Source of the DNA: Streptomyces rimosus subsp. rimosus | Lineage (GTDB): Bacteria; Actinomycetota; Actinomycetes; Streptomycetales; Streptomycetaceae | Direction: 5' to 3' | Length of the DNA: 64,000 nucleotides | Assembly: GCF_000720725.1 (NCBI RefSeq) | Contig: NZ_JOCQ01000003.1 | Location: 114,208 to 178,207 of the forward strand | Part shown: positions 44,133-53,332 of the stretch, piece by piece | Position numbering within the stretch: the first letter of the stretch is position 1 | Layout of the letters: each line of letters starts with the position of its first letter | Position numbers and translations under genes: made by a program | The notes under the pieces: model-generated | Seen by the model: the letters and a program-made list of their open reading frames with translations, nothing else | What the model was told of the DNA's origin: nothing | Databases searched by the model: none

Positions 44133-44474
44133 GTGCTGATCTACGGATTCCAGAACGTGCTGAGCTGGGTGCAGCTGGCCCTGGCCGTGTACGCCGCCGC
44201 GATGCTCGTGGACGCGGCCGTACGGCGCGAGGACGCCTACCGGGCCGCCGACAAGCAGACCAAGGGCATGTGGCTGATCTTCCTGGTGATCGCCACGGCG
44301 CTGCTGTTCCTGCTGCCGCTGATGTCGTTCCTGCCGATCATCGGGCTGATCGCGGTGATCGTCTACACGGTCGACGTACGGCCAGCGGTCAAGGGGGTCT
44401 CCGGCGGCCGGGGCCCGCGCCGCGGCGGCGGGTCGAGTTCGGACGGGCCGTACGGGCCGTTCAACGGGCGGTAG
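44133..44474 (+). CDS. DUF2516-family membrane protein
   Basis: 113 residues from GTG 44133; GTG 44124 and 44127 are also possible. Two or three helices (LSWVQLALAVYAAAMLVDAA; MWLIFLVIATALLFLLPLMS; FLPIIGLIAVIVYTVDV) and a Gly-rich tail match DUF2516. After the stop, 44480-44545 is a run of GGCCCCGG-like repeats with no gene. Confidence 0.85.
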   Translation: MLIYGFQNVLSWVQLALAVYAAAMLVDAAVRREDAYRAADKQTKGMWLIFLVIATALLFLLPLMSFLPIIGLIAVIVYTVDVRPAVKGVSGGRGPRRGGGSSSDGPYGPFNGR

Positions 44475-44479
44475 AAAGG

Positions 44480-44545
44480 TTTCGGCCCCGGTCCCGGCCC
44501 TGGCCCCGGCCGCGGCCCCGACTCCGGCCCTGGCCACGGCCGCGA
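44480..44545. repeat. GGCCCYGG-type short tandem repeats
   Basis: About eight degenerate 6-8 bp units between the DUF2516 gene and the phosphatase gene. They may form terminator-like structures on either strand. Confidence 0.5.
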
Positions 44546-44558
44546 CAGAGCCCGTACG

Positions 44559-46001
44559 TCAGCTCCGCACCCGTCCCCGGTCCAGCAGGAGTACGGCCAC
44601 ATCGTCCGTCAGTTCCCCGCCGTTGAGGTTCCGCACCTCCGTGACCGCCGCGTCGAGCAGCTGCTCGCCCCGTAGTCCGGCGGCCATCTGACGGCCCACC
44701 AGTTCGGCCATGCCTTCCTGGCCGAGGCGTTCCCTGCCCTCGCCGATGCGGCCTTCGATCAGGCCGTCCGTGTACATCATCAGGCTCCAGGAGCCGCCCA
44801 GCACGACCTGGCGGCGCGGCCAGCGGGCGCGCGGCAGCAGGCCGAGGGCCGGGCCGCCTTCCTCGTACGGGAGCAGTCGCGGCGCGCCGCCGGAGCGGGC
44901 CAGCAGGGGCGCGGGGTGGCCGGCCAGGCAGACACCGGCGTGGCGCCCGTCCGGCGCTATGTCCACCAGGCACAGCGTCGCGAAGATCTCGTCGTCGGCG
45001 CGCTCGTTCTCCAGGACCTTCTGGAGGGTGGACAGCAGCGCGTCACCGCACAGGCCGGCGAAGGTCAACGCGCGCCAGGCGATGCGCAGTTCCACGCCGA
45101 GGGCGGCCTCGTCGGGGCCGTGGCCGCAGACGTCGCCGATCATCGCGTGGACCGTGCCGTCGGGCGTGCGCACCGTGTCGTAGAAGTCGCCGCCGAGCAG
45201 CGCGCGGCTGCGGCCGGGGCGGTAGCGGGCCGCGAAGCGCAGGTCGGAGCCGTCCAGGAGGGGTGTGGGCAGCAGTCCGCGCTCCAGGCGCCGGTTCTCC
45301 TGGGCCAGGATCCGGGATTCGGTGAGCTGGCGCTGCGCGAGGTCGGCGCGCTTGCGCTCGACGGCGTACCGCACGGCCCGGCTGAGCACCGAACCGTCCA
45401 GCTCGTCGCGGAAGAGGTAGTCCTGCGCGCCGACGCGGACCGCCTCGGCGCCCCGCTCGGCGTCGGCCTCGGCGGTCAGGACGAGGACGGCGTGGGCGGG
45501 GGCCATCCGCAGGACCGCGCGCAGGGCGCCCAGTTCGTCGCGTCCGCCGCCCTCCTCCGGCGCGGGGCCGTCCCGGTCCGCGCGTTCCGGCGCGCCCTCC
45601 GGGGCCAGATCGAGCAGGATGCAGTGCACGTCGTCGGTGAGCAGCCGCTCGGCCTCGGTGAGGTTACGGGCCGTACGGACGCGGACCCGGCGGCCTTCCC
45701 AGTCCCGCATCTCGGGCACCGAGCTGGAGGGGTCCTCGCCGATGAGCAGCAGGGTCAGCCCGCCGTCACCGGGACGGGCGGGGATGGCCGGGGATGCCGT
45801 GGGAGAAGGGGCGTCGGCAGGGGCATCGGTTCCGGGGGCGGGGGATTCCGTCGAGGCCGGGGCCTCCGCGGCGGCCGTGGGGGTGTCCGCCGGCTCCGCC
45901 GCCGCCCCGTCCGCGCGCGCCGCGTCGTCGCGTGCGTCGCCCGCCGGCGCTGCCTCGTGCGGCAGCACGGCCGTCCGCTGGCGCGGTATCGGTACGGACA
46001 T
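44559..46001 (-). CDS. Receiver-PP2C (RsbU-type) serine phosphatase
   Basis: 480 residues. A 75-residue Ala/Pro-rich lead is followed by a receiver-like domain (LTLLLIGEDPSSSVPEMRDW; HCILLDLAPEG with a candidate phospho-Asp; GAQDYLFRDELDG), a coiled-coil linker and a PP2C domain with metal-binding GGDFYDTV, MIGDVCGHGPDEAA and ELTDDVAVLLL. RsbU-like phosphatases activate anti-anti-sigma factors; this one is probably driven by a response-regulator input. Confidence 0.92.
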   Translation of the reverse strand: MSVPIPRQRTAVLPHEAAPAGDARDDAARADGAAAEPADTPTAAAEAPASTESPAPGTDAPADAPSPTASPAIPARPGDGGLTLLLIGEDPSSSVPEMRDWEGRRVRVRTARNLTEAERLLTDDVHCILLDLAPEGAPERADRDGPAPEEGGGRDELGALRAVLRMAPAHAVLVLTAEADAERGAEAVRVGAQDYLFRDELDGSVLSRAVRYAVERKRADLAQRQLTESRILAQENRRLERGLLPTPLLDGSDLRFAARYRPGRSRALLGGDFYDTVRTPDGTVHAMIGDVCGHGPDEAALGVELRIAWRALTFAGLCGDALLSTLQKVLENERADDEIFATLCLVDIAPDGRHAGVCLAGHPAPLLARSGGAPRLLPYEEGGPALGLLPRARWPRRQVVLGGSWSLMMYTDGLIEGRIGEGRERLGQEGMAELVGRQMAAGLRGEQLLDAAVTEVRNLNGGELTDDVAVLLLDRGRVRS

Positions 46002-46452
46002 GCTCTGCTTCCTTCCCTCCCCCGAGGGTGCGCGGGCCCGCCGAACGGCGCGCCACTGTGCCCGGTTCCGCCGCCGCCCGGCGGTCGGTCCGGGCGGTGC
46101 GCCACCGGGCACCGAAACGCGACCATAGCGCTAGCGCCGAGGGCTGCGGAATGGCCGACGGCACCCCGCCGTTGGCATATGCCGTCCGCCACAGGCGGTT
46201 TGACCTGGGAAAGGATGACTGCGGAATGACGAACATCACCTCGTGAACGGCACGTCAGCCCTCCACGCACCGTGACGAAACGCACGTGTGTGTCACGCTC
46301 TGTAGAGGACAGTGAACCGTACCGCCCTACGGGGACAAGTGAACCGTGCCCCTACGGAGACAAGTGAACCGTGTCGCCCTACGGGGACAGGGGCGGGGTC
46401 GCGGCGCTCTCCGCACGGCCCCGCTCGCCCCGCTCGCCCCGCCCCGCGCCCG
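46002..46452. other. Intergenic region with palindromes and tandem repeats
   Basis: No gene. Palindromes GCGCTAGCGC (46128-46137) and GGCATATGCC (46174-46183) lie upstream of the phosphatase gene, the decamer CTGCGGAATG occurs at 46144 and 46219, and three tandem units lie at 46308-46385. Confidence 0.6.
46308..46385. repeat. Three tandem units GACAAGTGAACCGT-N-CCCTACGGG
   Basis: Units of 26, 25 and 27 bp begin at 46308, 46334 and 46359. Each holds the conserved AGTGAACCGT and a small CCC-TACG-GGG hairpin; the length varies only between these two parts. Confidence 0.8.
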
Positions 46453-47646
46453 TCACTTGTCGGGCCGCACGACCCCGAGGATCGGCATCGACCCGGCACC
46501 GGCGAGCGTGACCTGCCGTCCCGGGCGCGGCGCGTGCACGATCGCGCCGTCGCCGACGTACATGCCGACGTGGCTCGCGTCGCCGTAGTAGATGATCAGG
46601 TCACCGGGGCGCATGTCCTTGATGTCGATACGCGGCAGCTGCCGCCACTGCTCCTGCGAGGTACGGGGAACGGCCTTGCCGGCCGCCTCCCAGGCGCGCA
46701 TGGTCAGCCCGGAGCAGTCGAAGGTGTCCGGGCCCTCGGCGCCCCACACGTAGTCCTTGCCGATCTGCGCCGTCGCGTACGCCACGGCCTTCTTGCCGGC
46801 CGCCGAGGCATGGGCGTTGATGTCCTTCAGGACACCGGAATCCAGCCATTTCTGCTGTTCCAGCAGAGCCCGCGCGTCCTCCAGCTTCCGCAGCCGCTCC
46901 TTCTCCTCGGCGGCCAGCCGGGATTCCAGCTCCTGCGCCGCTTCGACCTTCTTGCGGATGTCGAGCTGCGCGGCCTCCTTCTTCCGGCGGTTCTCCTCCA
47001 GCCGCTCCCAGCGGTCGGTGGCGTCCTGCGAGTAGCCCTCCAAGGCGGATTTGGTGCGTCCGAGCTGAGCGATCAGGTCGTTGGCGGCGTGCTGGCTCTT
47101 GCGTACCAGCGTGGCGTCGTCGAGGAAGCGCTCGGGGTCCTTGTTGAGCATCAGGCGGGCCTCGGCGGGAATGCCGCCGCCCCGGTACTGCGCGCTGGCC
47201 AGCGCGCCCGCCTGGCGCTTGAGGTCGTCCATCCGCCGCTGCGTCCGGTCGATGTTCTGCGCCAGCTTGACGATCTCCTTCTGCTGGAGATCCACCTGCT
47301 CCTTCGCCGCGTTGTACGCCTCGGTGGCCTGCTCCGCCGCGCGGTAGAGGTTCTCCAGCTGGGTGCGGACCTCCTCCAGGCGCTTTTCGGACACGGTCGG
47401 CGCGGGGTCCGCGTACGCGGTCGGCGCCGTCCCGGCGAGCATCCCCGTCACGCCCAGCACCACGGCCGTCGCCGCCACCACGGCGCCCCGCAGCCCCCGC
47501 GCGCCCGGCCGGCTCCCCGTACCCCACCGCCTCGGCGCACCGGTCCGCAGCGCCGTGCCCGTCGCCCCCGCCGTGCCCTTGGCGCTCCGTACATCCCGTA
47601 TGCCGTACACACCGCGAATACCCCGCCCTGCCCCCTGCCGCCCCAC
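46453..47646 (-). CDS. NlpC/P60 cell-wall endopeptidase (RipA-like)
   Basis: 397 residues, GTG with GGAGG. An N-terminal signal/anchor (LRGAVVAATAVVLGVTGMLA), then a long coiled coil (residues about 85-270), then an NlpC/P60 domain with catalytic Cys in DTFDCSGLTMRAW and His in SHVGMYVGDGAIVHAP. It cleaves peptidoglycan stem peptides during growth or division; coiled coils in this family keep the enzyme inactive until it is recruited. Confidence 0.93.
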   Translation of the reverse strand: MGRQGAGRGIRGVYGIRDVRSAKGTAGATGTALRTGAPRRWGTGSRPGARGLRGAVVAATAVVLGVTGMLAGTAPTAYADPAPTVSEKRLEEVRTQLENLYRAAEQATEAYNAAKEQVDLQQKEIVKLAQNIDRTQRRMDDLKRQAGALASAQYRGGGIPAEARLMLNKDPERFLDDATLVRKSQHAANDLIAQLGRTKSALEGYSQDATDRWERLEENRRKKEAAQLDIRKKVEAAQELESRLAAEEKERLRKLEDARALLEQQKWLDSGVLKDINAHASAAGKKAVAYATAQIGKDYVWGAEGPDTFDCSGLTMRAWEAAGKAVPRTSQEQWRQLPRIDIKDMRPGDLIIYYGDASHVGMYVGDGAIVHAPRPGRQVTLAGAGSMPILGVVRPDK

Positions 47647-47781
47647 CAGCCACCTCCGGCTTGATCCGCACCGATTCGTGCACCCCTACAGGCGCGGATG
47701 CTGCCATACCGACGGGTAATCCGACAGGGCGACGCCGAGGATTCCGGGCAGTACGAACGCCGCCCCCAGCTGTCGGCCGAG

Positions 47782-47836
47782 GTTCACCCCACGTTCACTC
47801 TCCTCCATCGGCAGCTTCACCTGATCTGCCTAATTT
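47782..47836 (+). promoter_or_regulatory. PHO boxes and promoter of pstS
   Basis: GTTCACC (47782), GTTCACT (47793) and CTTCACC (47815) are spaced by 11 and 22 bp, the 11-bp register of PhoP direct repeats. TAATTT (47831-47836) is a likely -10, giving a leader of about 220 nt before pstS. Confidence 0.8.
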
Positions 47837-47972
47837 CGGCCGTACCGAGCGGCGCGCCACTCCTTCGGGGCGAGCGCGGCACGGCATTGCTGGGCCACCG
47901 GGCAACCGGTTCCGGCGGCCCTTGTTCCACCGCTCCGGCCGCCGCACAGTGACCGGCATCGGGTCGCCCTCC

Positions 47973-47991
47973 AGGTGACCCCTGGGGTCAC
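47973..47991 (+). promoter_or_regulatory. Perfect 19-bp palindrome in the pstS leader
   Basis: GGTGACCCCTGGGGTCACC has 9-bp arms around one T. Another GGTGACC half-site follows at 47997. It may be an operator or an RNA hairpin within the 5' leader. The rest of 47647-48062 has no gene. Confidence 0.6.
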
Positions 47992-48062
47992 CGTCCCGGT
48001 GACCACACCTGTCTCCACCGCACGCCGAAGAAGCGGCGCGCCCCAGGAAGGAACTCACGACA

Positions 48063-49190
48063 GTGAAGCAGCTGCAGCGCAAGAACCGGGTTCGCGCCCT
48101 CGCCGTCGGCGCTCTCGCCGTCACCGGTGCCCTGACCCTGTCGGCGTGCGGCTCCGACGACACCAGTGGTGGCGGCGGTGCGGCGTCGGCAGCGAAGACC
48201 GGCAACATCAAGTGCGAGGGCAAGGGCAAGCTGCTCGCCTCCGGCTCCTCCGCGCAGAAGAACGCCATGGACGCCTGGGTGCAGGCGTACGCGGGCGCCT
48301 GCAAGGACACCAGCATCAACTACCAGCCCACCGGCTCCGGCGCGGGCATCACCACCTTCCTCCAGGGCCAGACCGCCTTCGCGGGCTCCGACTCGGCGCT
48401 CAAGCCCGAGGAGGTCGAGAAGTCCAAGAAGATCTGCAAGGGCGGCCAGGCGGTCAACCTGCCGATGGTCGGCGGCCCGATCGCGGTCGGCTACAACGTG
48501 CCCGGCGTGGACAGCCTCGTCCTGGACGCCCCGACCCTCGCCAAGATCTTCGACTCGGAGATCACCAAGTGGAACGACGAGGCGATCAAGAGGCTGAACC
48601 CCGAGGCGAAGCTGCCGGACCTGAAGATCCAGGCGTTCCACCGCTCGGACGACTCCGGCACCACCGACAACTTCACCAAGTACCTCAAGGGCGCGGCGCC
48701 CGACGCCTGGAAGCACGAGCCGGCCAAGACGTGGGCGGGCAAGGGCGGCCAGGCCGCGTCCGGTTCGGCCGGCGTGTCCTCGCAGGTGAAGCAGACCAGC
48801 GGCGCGATCTCCTACTTCGAGCTGTCGTACGCCACGGCCGGCAAGATCAGCACGGTGAAGCTGAACACCGGCGCCAAGGCCCCGGTCGAGGCCACCGTCG
48901 ACAACGCCTCCAAGGCCATCGCCGAGGCCAAGCAGGTCGGCCAGGGCAGCGACCTGGCCCTGAAGCTGAACTACACCACCAAGGCCGAGGACGCCTACCC
49001 GATCACCCTCGTCACGTACGAGATCGCCTGCGACAAGGGCAACAAGGCGGAGACGCTGCCCGCCACCAAGTCCTTCCTGACCTACATCTCCAGCAAGGAC
49101 GGCCAGAACGCCCTGAAGGAACTGGGCTACGCGCCGCTGCCGACCGAGATCGCCGAGAAGGTCCGCTCGGCCGTCTCCGCGCTCTCCTGA
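48063..49190 (+). CDS. pstS: PstS, phosphate-binding lipoprotein
   Basis: 375 residues, GTG start. A lipoprotein signal with lipobox TLSACG leads to a phosphate-binding domain with ASGSSAQKNAMDAWVQAYA, GSGAGITTFLQGQTAFAGSD and FHRSDDSGTTDNFTKYL. It captures phosphate outside the membrane for PstCAB. PHO boxes upstream predict PhoP induction under phosphate limitation. Confidence 0.96.
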   Translation: MKQLQRKNRVRALAVGALAVTGALTLSACGSDDTSGGGGAASAAKTGNIKCEGKGKLLASGSSAQKNAMDAWVQAYAGACKDTSINYQPTGSGAGITTFLQGQTAFAGSDSALKPEEVEKSKKICKGGQAVNLPMVGGPIAVGYNVPGVDSLVLDAPTLAKIFDSEITKWNDEAIKRLNPEAKLPDLKIQAFHRSDDSGTTDNFTKYLKGAAPDAWKHEPAKTWAGKGGQAASGSAGVSSQVKQTSGAISYFELSYATAGKISTVKLNTGAKAPVEATVDNASKAIAEAKQVGQGSDLALKLNYTTKAEDAYPITLVTYEIACDKGNKAETLPATKSFLTYISSKDGQNALKELGYAPLPTEIAEKVRSAVSALS

Positions 49191-49195
49191 CCCAC

Positions 49196-49250
49196 CGGGC
49201 GGCGGCCCGCGCACCCAGGCCCTGTCGGACCTGGCGCCGGCCGCCGCCCG
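49196..49250 (+). terminator. Long hairpin between pstS and pstC
   Basis: CGGGCGGCGGCC (49196-49207) and GGCCGCCGCCCG (49239-49250) form a perfect 12-bp stem, with CAGG/CCTG pairing inside the loop. It probably reduces read-through into pstCAB or protects the pstS mRNA, giving excess PstS. Confidence 0.75.
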
Positions 49251-49305
49251 TCCGGTGCACCGCCGCGCCAGGAGCCCCCGCCGGGCTCCGCAGACCGGAG
49301 AAACC

Positions 49306-50301
49306 ATGAATTCAGCACCCTCGATATCCAGCGCCCCACCACCGTCCGCGCCGCCCGCCTCCTCGGTGTCCGGCAAGGCGGTACGCCCCGGAGACCGGAT
49401 CTTCCTCGGCCTCTCCCGCGGCTCCGGCATCGCCCTCCTGGTGATCATGGCCGCCATCGCGGCCTTCCTCACCGTCCGCTCGGTGATCGCCATCTCCGGT
49501 GACCACGCGAACTTCCTGACCTTCTTCGAGTGGAACACCTCGGGCCCCGAGCCGAAGTTCGGCATCGCGGTCCTCGCCTTCGGCACCGTCGTCAGCTCGG
49601 TGATCGCGATGGTCATCGCGGTCCCGGTCGCGGTCGGCATCGCGCTGTTCATCTCGCACTACGCGCCGCGCAGGCTGGCCTCCCCGCTCGGCTACGTCAT
49701 CGACCTGCTCGCCGCGGTGCCCAGCATCATCTACGGCCTGTGGGGCGCCCTCTTCCTCGTCCCGCACCTGACCGGCCTCTACAGCTGGCTGGACGACTAC
49801 CTCGGCTGGACCGGGATCTTCTCCTACGACGACCAGGCCCCCCGCGCGCTGTTCACCGTCGGCATCCTGCTCGCGATCATGATCCTGCCGATCGTGACCA
49901 GCGTCAGCCGCGAGGTCTTCCTCCAGGCTCCGAAGATGCACGAGGAGGCCGCGCTCGCGCTCGGCGCGACCCGCTGGGAAGTCATCCGCATGTCGGTGCT
50001 GCCGTTCGGCCGCTCCGGCGTCATCAGCGCCTCGATGCTCGGCCTGGGCCGCGCGCTCGGCGAGACGATGGCCGTGGCCACCGTGCTGTCCCCGGGCTTC
50101 CTGATCAACGTCAGCCTGCTCAACCCGGGCGGCGGCACCTTCGCGCAGAACATCGCCAGCAAGTTCAGCGAGGCCGACGAGTTCGGGCAGGACGCCCTGA
50201 TCGCCTCCGGCCTCGTCCTCTTCGTCATCACGCTGCTCGTCAACGGCGCGGCCCGCCTGATCATCGCCCGCCGCAAGGAGTACTCGGGGGCCAACGCATG
50301 A
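49306..50301 (+). CDS. pstC: PstC, phosphate ABC permease
   Basis: 331 residues from ATG 49306 (CGGAGAAACC upstream). Six membrane helices, with the EAA loop HEEAALALGATRWEVIRMSV and GLGRALGETMAVATVLSPGF. The stop overlaps the pstA ATG. Confidence 0.96.
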   Translation: MNSAPSISSAPPPSAPPASSVSGKAVRPGDRIFLGLSRGSGIALLVIMAAIAAFLTVRSVIAISGDHANFLTFFEWNTSGPEPKFGIAVLAFGTVVSSVIAMVIAVPVAVGIALFISHYAPRRLASPLGYVIDLLAAVPSIIYGLWGALFLVPHLTGLYSWLDDYLGWTGIFSYDDQAPRALFTVGILLAIMILPIVTSVSREVFLQAPKMHEEAALALGATRWEVIRMSVLPFGRSGVISASMLGLGRALGETMAVATVLSPGFLINVSLLNPGGGTFAQNIASKFSEADEFGQDALIASGLVLFVITLLVNGAARLIIARRKEYSGANA

Positions 50302-51377
50302 GTAACACGGTCACCACCCGGCGGCCGGTCGCCGACAGCGCCCCGCTCCCGGTCTCCCTCAAGCAGCCCCGGCTGCCCCGCTGGGCTCCGGCCGCCATCG
50401 CCGTGGCCGCGGTCGCCGTGGGCTGCGGCATCGGCCTGGTCGCCGGCCTCGAAAGCCGCATCCAGTGGGGGCTGATCGGCGCGCTGCTGTTCATCCTCGG
50501 TACGTACGTGCTCGCCGCCGCCGTCGAAGGCGTACGGCAGGCCAAGGACCGCCTCGCCACCAGCCTGGTGTGGATCTGCTTCGTCCTGGCCGTGGTCCCG
50601 CTGGCCTCCCTCATCTGGGAGACCGTCGTGCGCGGCATCAAGGTCCTCGACGGCTACTTCCTCAGCCACTCGATGGGCACCCTGCCCGACGCGCTGCCCG
50701 GCGGCGGCATCTACCACGCGATCATCGGCACCCTCCAGCAGGTCGGCCTCGCCGCCCTGATCGCCGCGCCGATCGGCCTGCTCACCGCCATCTACCTGGT
50801 CGAGTACGGGCGCGGCAGGCTCGCCAAGGCCGTCACCTTCTTCGTCGACGTGATGACCGGCATCCCCTCGATCGTCGCCGGCCTGTTCATCCTCTCGGTG
50901 TGGATCCTGATCCTCGGCTTCGGCCCGTCCGGCTTCGCCGGCGCGATGGCTTTGGCCATCCTGATGATGCCGGTGGTGGTCCGCTCCACCGAGGAGATGC
51001 TCAAGCTGGTGCCCAACGAGCTGCGCGAGGCGTCGCTGGCCCTCGGCGTACCGAAGTGGCGCACCATCCTCAAGGTGGTCCTGCCGACCTCGATCGGCGG
51101 CATCACCACCGGCCTGATGCTGGCCGTCGCCCGTATCACCGGTGAGACCGCGCCCGTCCTGCTGCTCGTCTGGGGCGCGAAGACGATCAACAACAACCCC
51201 TTCGAAGGCGCCCAGCAGTCACTGCCGCTGTATGTGTTCCAGCAGTGGCAGCAGGGCTCCGACGCCTCCTACGACCGCGCCTGGGCCGCGGCCCTGGTGC
51301 TCATCGCCTTCGTCATGATCCTCAACCTGGTGGCCCGCGGCATCGCCCGCTGGAAGGCCCCCAAGACCGGCCGCTGA
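50298..51377 (+). CDS. pstA: PstA, phosphate ABC permease
   Basis: 359 residues, coupled to pstC by ATGA. Membrane helices and the permease loop NELREASLALGVPKWRTILK, followed by ARITGETAPVLLLVWGAKTI, are typical. The N-terminal 70 residues add two extra hydrophobic segments compared with E. coli PstA, as usual in actinomycetes. Confidence 0.96.
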   Translation: MSNTVTTRRPVADSAPLPVSLKQPRLPRWAPAAIAVAAVAVGCGIGLVAGLESRIQWGLIGALLFILGTYVLAAAVEGVRQAKDRLATSLVWICFVLAVVPLASLIWETVVRGIKVLDGYFLSHSMGTLPDALPGGGIYHAIIGTLQQVGLAALIAAPIGLLTAIYLVEYGRGRLAKAVTFFVDVMTGIPSIVAGLFILSVWILILGFGPSGFAGAMALAILMMPVVVRSTEEMLKLVPNELREASLALGVPKWRTILKVVLPTSIGGITTGLMLAVARITGETAPVLLLVWGAKTINNNPFEGAQQSLPLYVFQQWQQGSDASYDRAWAAALVLIAFVMILNLVARGIARWKAPKTGR

Positions 51378-51411
51378 CCTTCCCCAGCGCACGAAAGAAG
51401 CAGTGATTTCC

Positions 51412-52188
51412 ATGGCCAAGCGAATCGACGTCAGCGGCCTCTCCGCCTACTACGGCAGCCACAAGGCCATCGACGACATCTCCATGACCGTCGAGCCCCG
51501 CTCGGTGACCGCCTTCATCGGCCCCTCGGGCTGCGGCAAGTCGACGTTCCTGCGCACCCTGAACCGGATGCACGAGGTCACCCCCGGCGGCCGCGTCGAG
51601 GGCAAGGTGCTGCTGGACGACGAGAACCTGTACGGCAGCGGCGTGGACCCGGTGGCGGTGCGCCGTACCGTCGGCATGGTCTTCCAGCGCCCGAACCCGT
51701 TCCCCACCATGTCGATCTTCGACAACGTGGCGGCGGGCCTGCGGCTGAACGGCTCGTACAAGAAGTCCGAGCTGAACGACGTGGTGGAGAAGTCCCTCAA
51801 GGGCGCCAACCTCTGGAACGAGGTCAAGGACCGGCTGAACAAGCCCGGCTCGGGCCTGTCCGGCGGCCAGCAGCAGCGGCTGTGCATCGCCCGCGCCATC
51901 GCGGTCGAGCCGCAGGTGCTGCTGATGGACGAGCCGTGCTCGGCGCTCGACCCGATCTCCACCCTCGCCATCGAGGATCTGATCGGCGAGCTGAAGGAAC
52001 GGTTCACGATCGTCATCGTCACGCACAACATGCAGCAGGCGGCGCGCGTCTCGGACCGTACGGCCTTCTTCAACCTGGCCGCCGTCGGGCAGCCCGGCAA
52101 GCTGGTCGAGATCGACGACACCGAGCGGATCTTCTCCAATCCGTCGGTCCAGGCCACGGAGGACTACATCTCCGGCCGCTTCGGCTGA
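51412..52188 (+). CDS. pstB: PstB, phosphate ABC ATPase
   Basis: 258 residues. Walker A is GPSGCGKST, the signature LSGGQQQRLCIARAI, Walker B VLLMDEPCSALDP, and the PstB hallmark FQRPNPFPTMSIFDNVAAGL is present. ATG 51412 is used; GTG 51403 is in frame and closer to AAAGAAG. Confidence 0.96.
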   Translation: MAKRIDVSGLSAYYGSHKAIDDISMTVEPRSVTAFIGPSGCGKSTFLRTLNRMHEVTPGGRVEGKVLLDDENLYGSGVDPVAVRRTVGMVFQRPNPFPTMSIFDNVAAGLRLNGSYKKSELNDVVEKSLKGANLWNEVKDRLNKPGSGLSGGQQQRLCIARAIAVEPQVLLMDEPCSALDPISTLAIEDLIGELKERFTIVIVTHNMQQAARVSDRTAFFNLAAVGQPGKLVEIDDTERIFSNPSVQATEDYISGRFG

Positions 52189-52263
52189 CCGGCCCCGCGC
52201 GTCCCGCGCCGACCGGCCCCGTACGTCCTGCGGTGCTGCATGGCGGTGCCACCGCAAGGACGA

Positions 52264-52295
52264 GGGCCCGCCCTCCGGTTCCGGAGGGCGGGCCC
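52264..52295. terminator. Strong bidirectional terminator after pstB
   Basis: GGGCCCGCCCTCCGG and CCGGAGGGCGGGCCC form a near-continuous 15-bp dyad between convergent pstB and pit. Confidence 0.88.
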
Positions 52296-52327
52296 ACACG
52301 TGCGTACGGCCCGCGGGCCGCGTCACG

Positions 52328-53326
52328 TCATGCGAACACGAGGTGGACGCACCAGTAGCTCAGGGCGGCCACCGCCGCGCCGGCGGGCATGGTGATGAAC
52401 CAGCCCATGACGATGTTCTTGGCGACGCCCCAGCGCACCGCGCGGGTGCCCTTGGTCGAGCCCACACCCATGATCGCCGAGGTGATGACGTGGGTGGTGG
52501 AGATCGGCGCGTGGAACATGAACGAGGCGGTGTACATGACGGACGCCGCGGTCGTCTCGGCCGCGAAGCCCTGCGGCGGGTCCAGTTCGATGATCCGCCG
52601 GCCGAGCGTGCGCATGATGCGCCAGCCGCCCGCGTACGTGCCCAGCGACAGGGTCAGCGCACAGGCGATCTTCACCCAGACCGGGATGGCGTCGCCCGCG
52701 CTCTGGACGTCCGCGATGACCAGCGCCATCACCACGATGCCCATGGTCTTCTGGGCGTCCTGGAGGCCGTGCCCGAGCGCCATGCCGGCCGCCGAGACCG
52801 TCTGCGCGATACGGAAGCCGCGCTTGGCCTTGTGCGGGTTGGACTTCCGGAACAGCCACATGATCAAGACCATCACGAGATAGCCGAGGACCAGGCCGAT
52901 CACGGGCGAGAGGAACATCGGGACGACGATCTTCTCTATGACGCCCGACCAGTAGACGGTCGTACCGCCCGCCAGCGCGGCGCCCACCATGCCGCCGAAG
53001 AGCGCGTGCGAGGACGACGACGGCAGTCCGAAGTACCAGGTGACCAGGTTCCAGACCACCGCGCCGACCAGGGCCGCGAAGAGGATGCCCATCCCCTTGG
53101 AGCCCTCGGGCGTGGAGATCAGCCCCTCGCTGACCGTCTTGGCGACCCCACTGCCCAGGAAGGCGCCGGCGAGGTTCATCACCGCGGCCATCGCCAGCGC
53201 CGCCCGCGGGGTCAGCGCCCGCGTGGAGACCGAGGTCGCGATGGCGTTCGCGGAGTCGTGGAAGCCGTTGGTGTACGTGAAGCCGAGCGCGACCCCGATG
53301 GTCACGATGAGCGCGAAGGTGTCCAC
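52328..53326 (-). CDS. pit: PiT-family low-affinity phosphate transporter
   Basis: 332 residues with about ten helices. The PiT signature occurs in both halves: GFTYTNGFHDSANAIATSVS near the N-terminus and, near the C-terminus, a repeat with FHAPISTTHVITSAIMGVGS. GTG start; AAGGAG lies in the end of the upstream DUF47 gene, indicating coupling. Confidence 0.95.
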   Translation of the reverse strand: MDTFALIVTIGVALGFTYTNGFHDSANAIATSVSTRALTPRAALAMAAVMNLAGAFLGSGVAKTVSEGLISTPEGSKGMGILFAALVGAVVWNLVTWYFGLPSSSSHALFGGMVGAALAGGTTVYWSGVIEKIVVPMFLSPVIGLVLGYLVMVLIMWLFRKSNPHKAKRGFRIAQTVSAAGMALGHGLQDAQKTMGIVVMALVIADVQSAGDAIPVWVKIACALTLSLGTYAGGWRIMRTLGRRIIELDPPQGFAAETTAASVMYTASFMFHAPISTTHVITSAIMGVGSTKGTRAVRWGVAKNIVMGWFITMPAGAAVAALSYWCVHLVFA

Positions 53327-53332
53327 CGGAGG

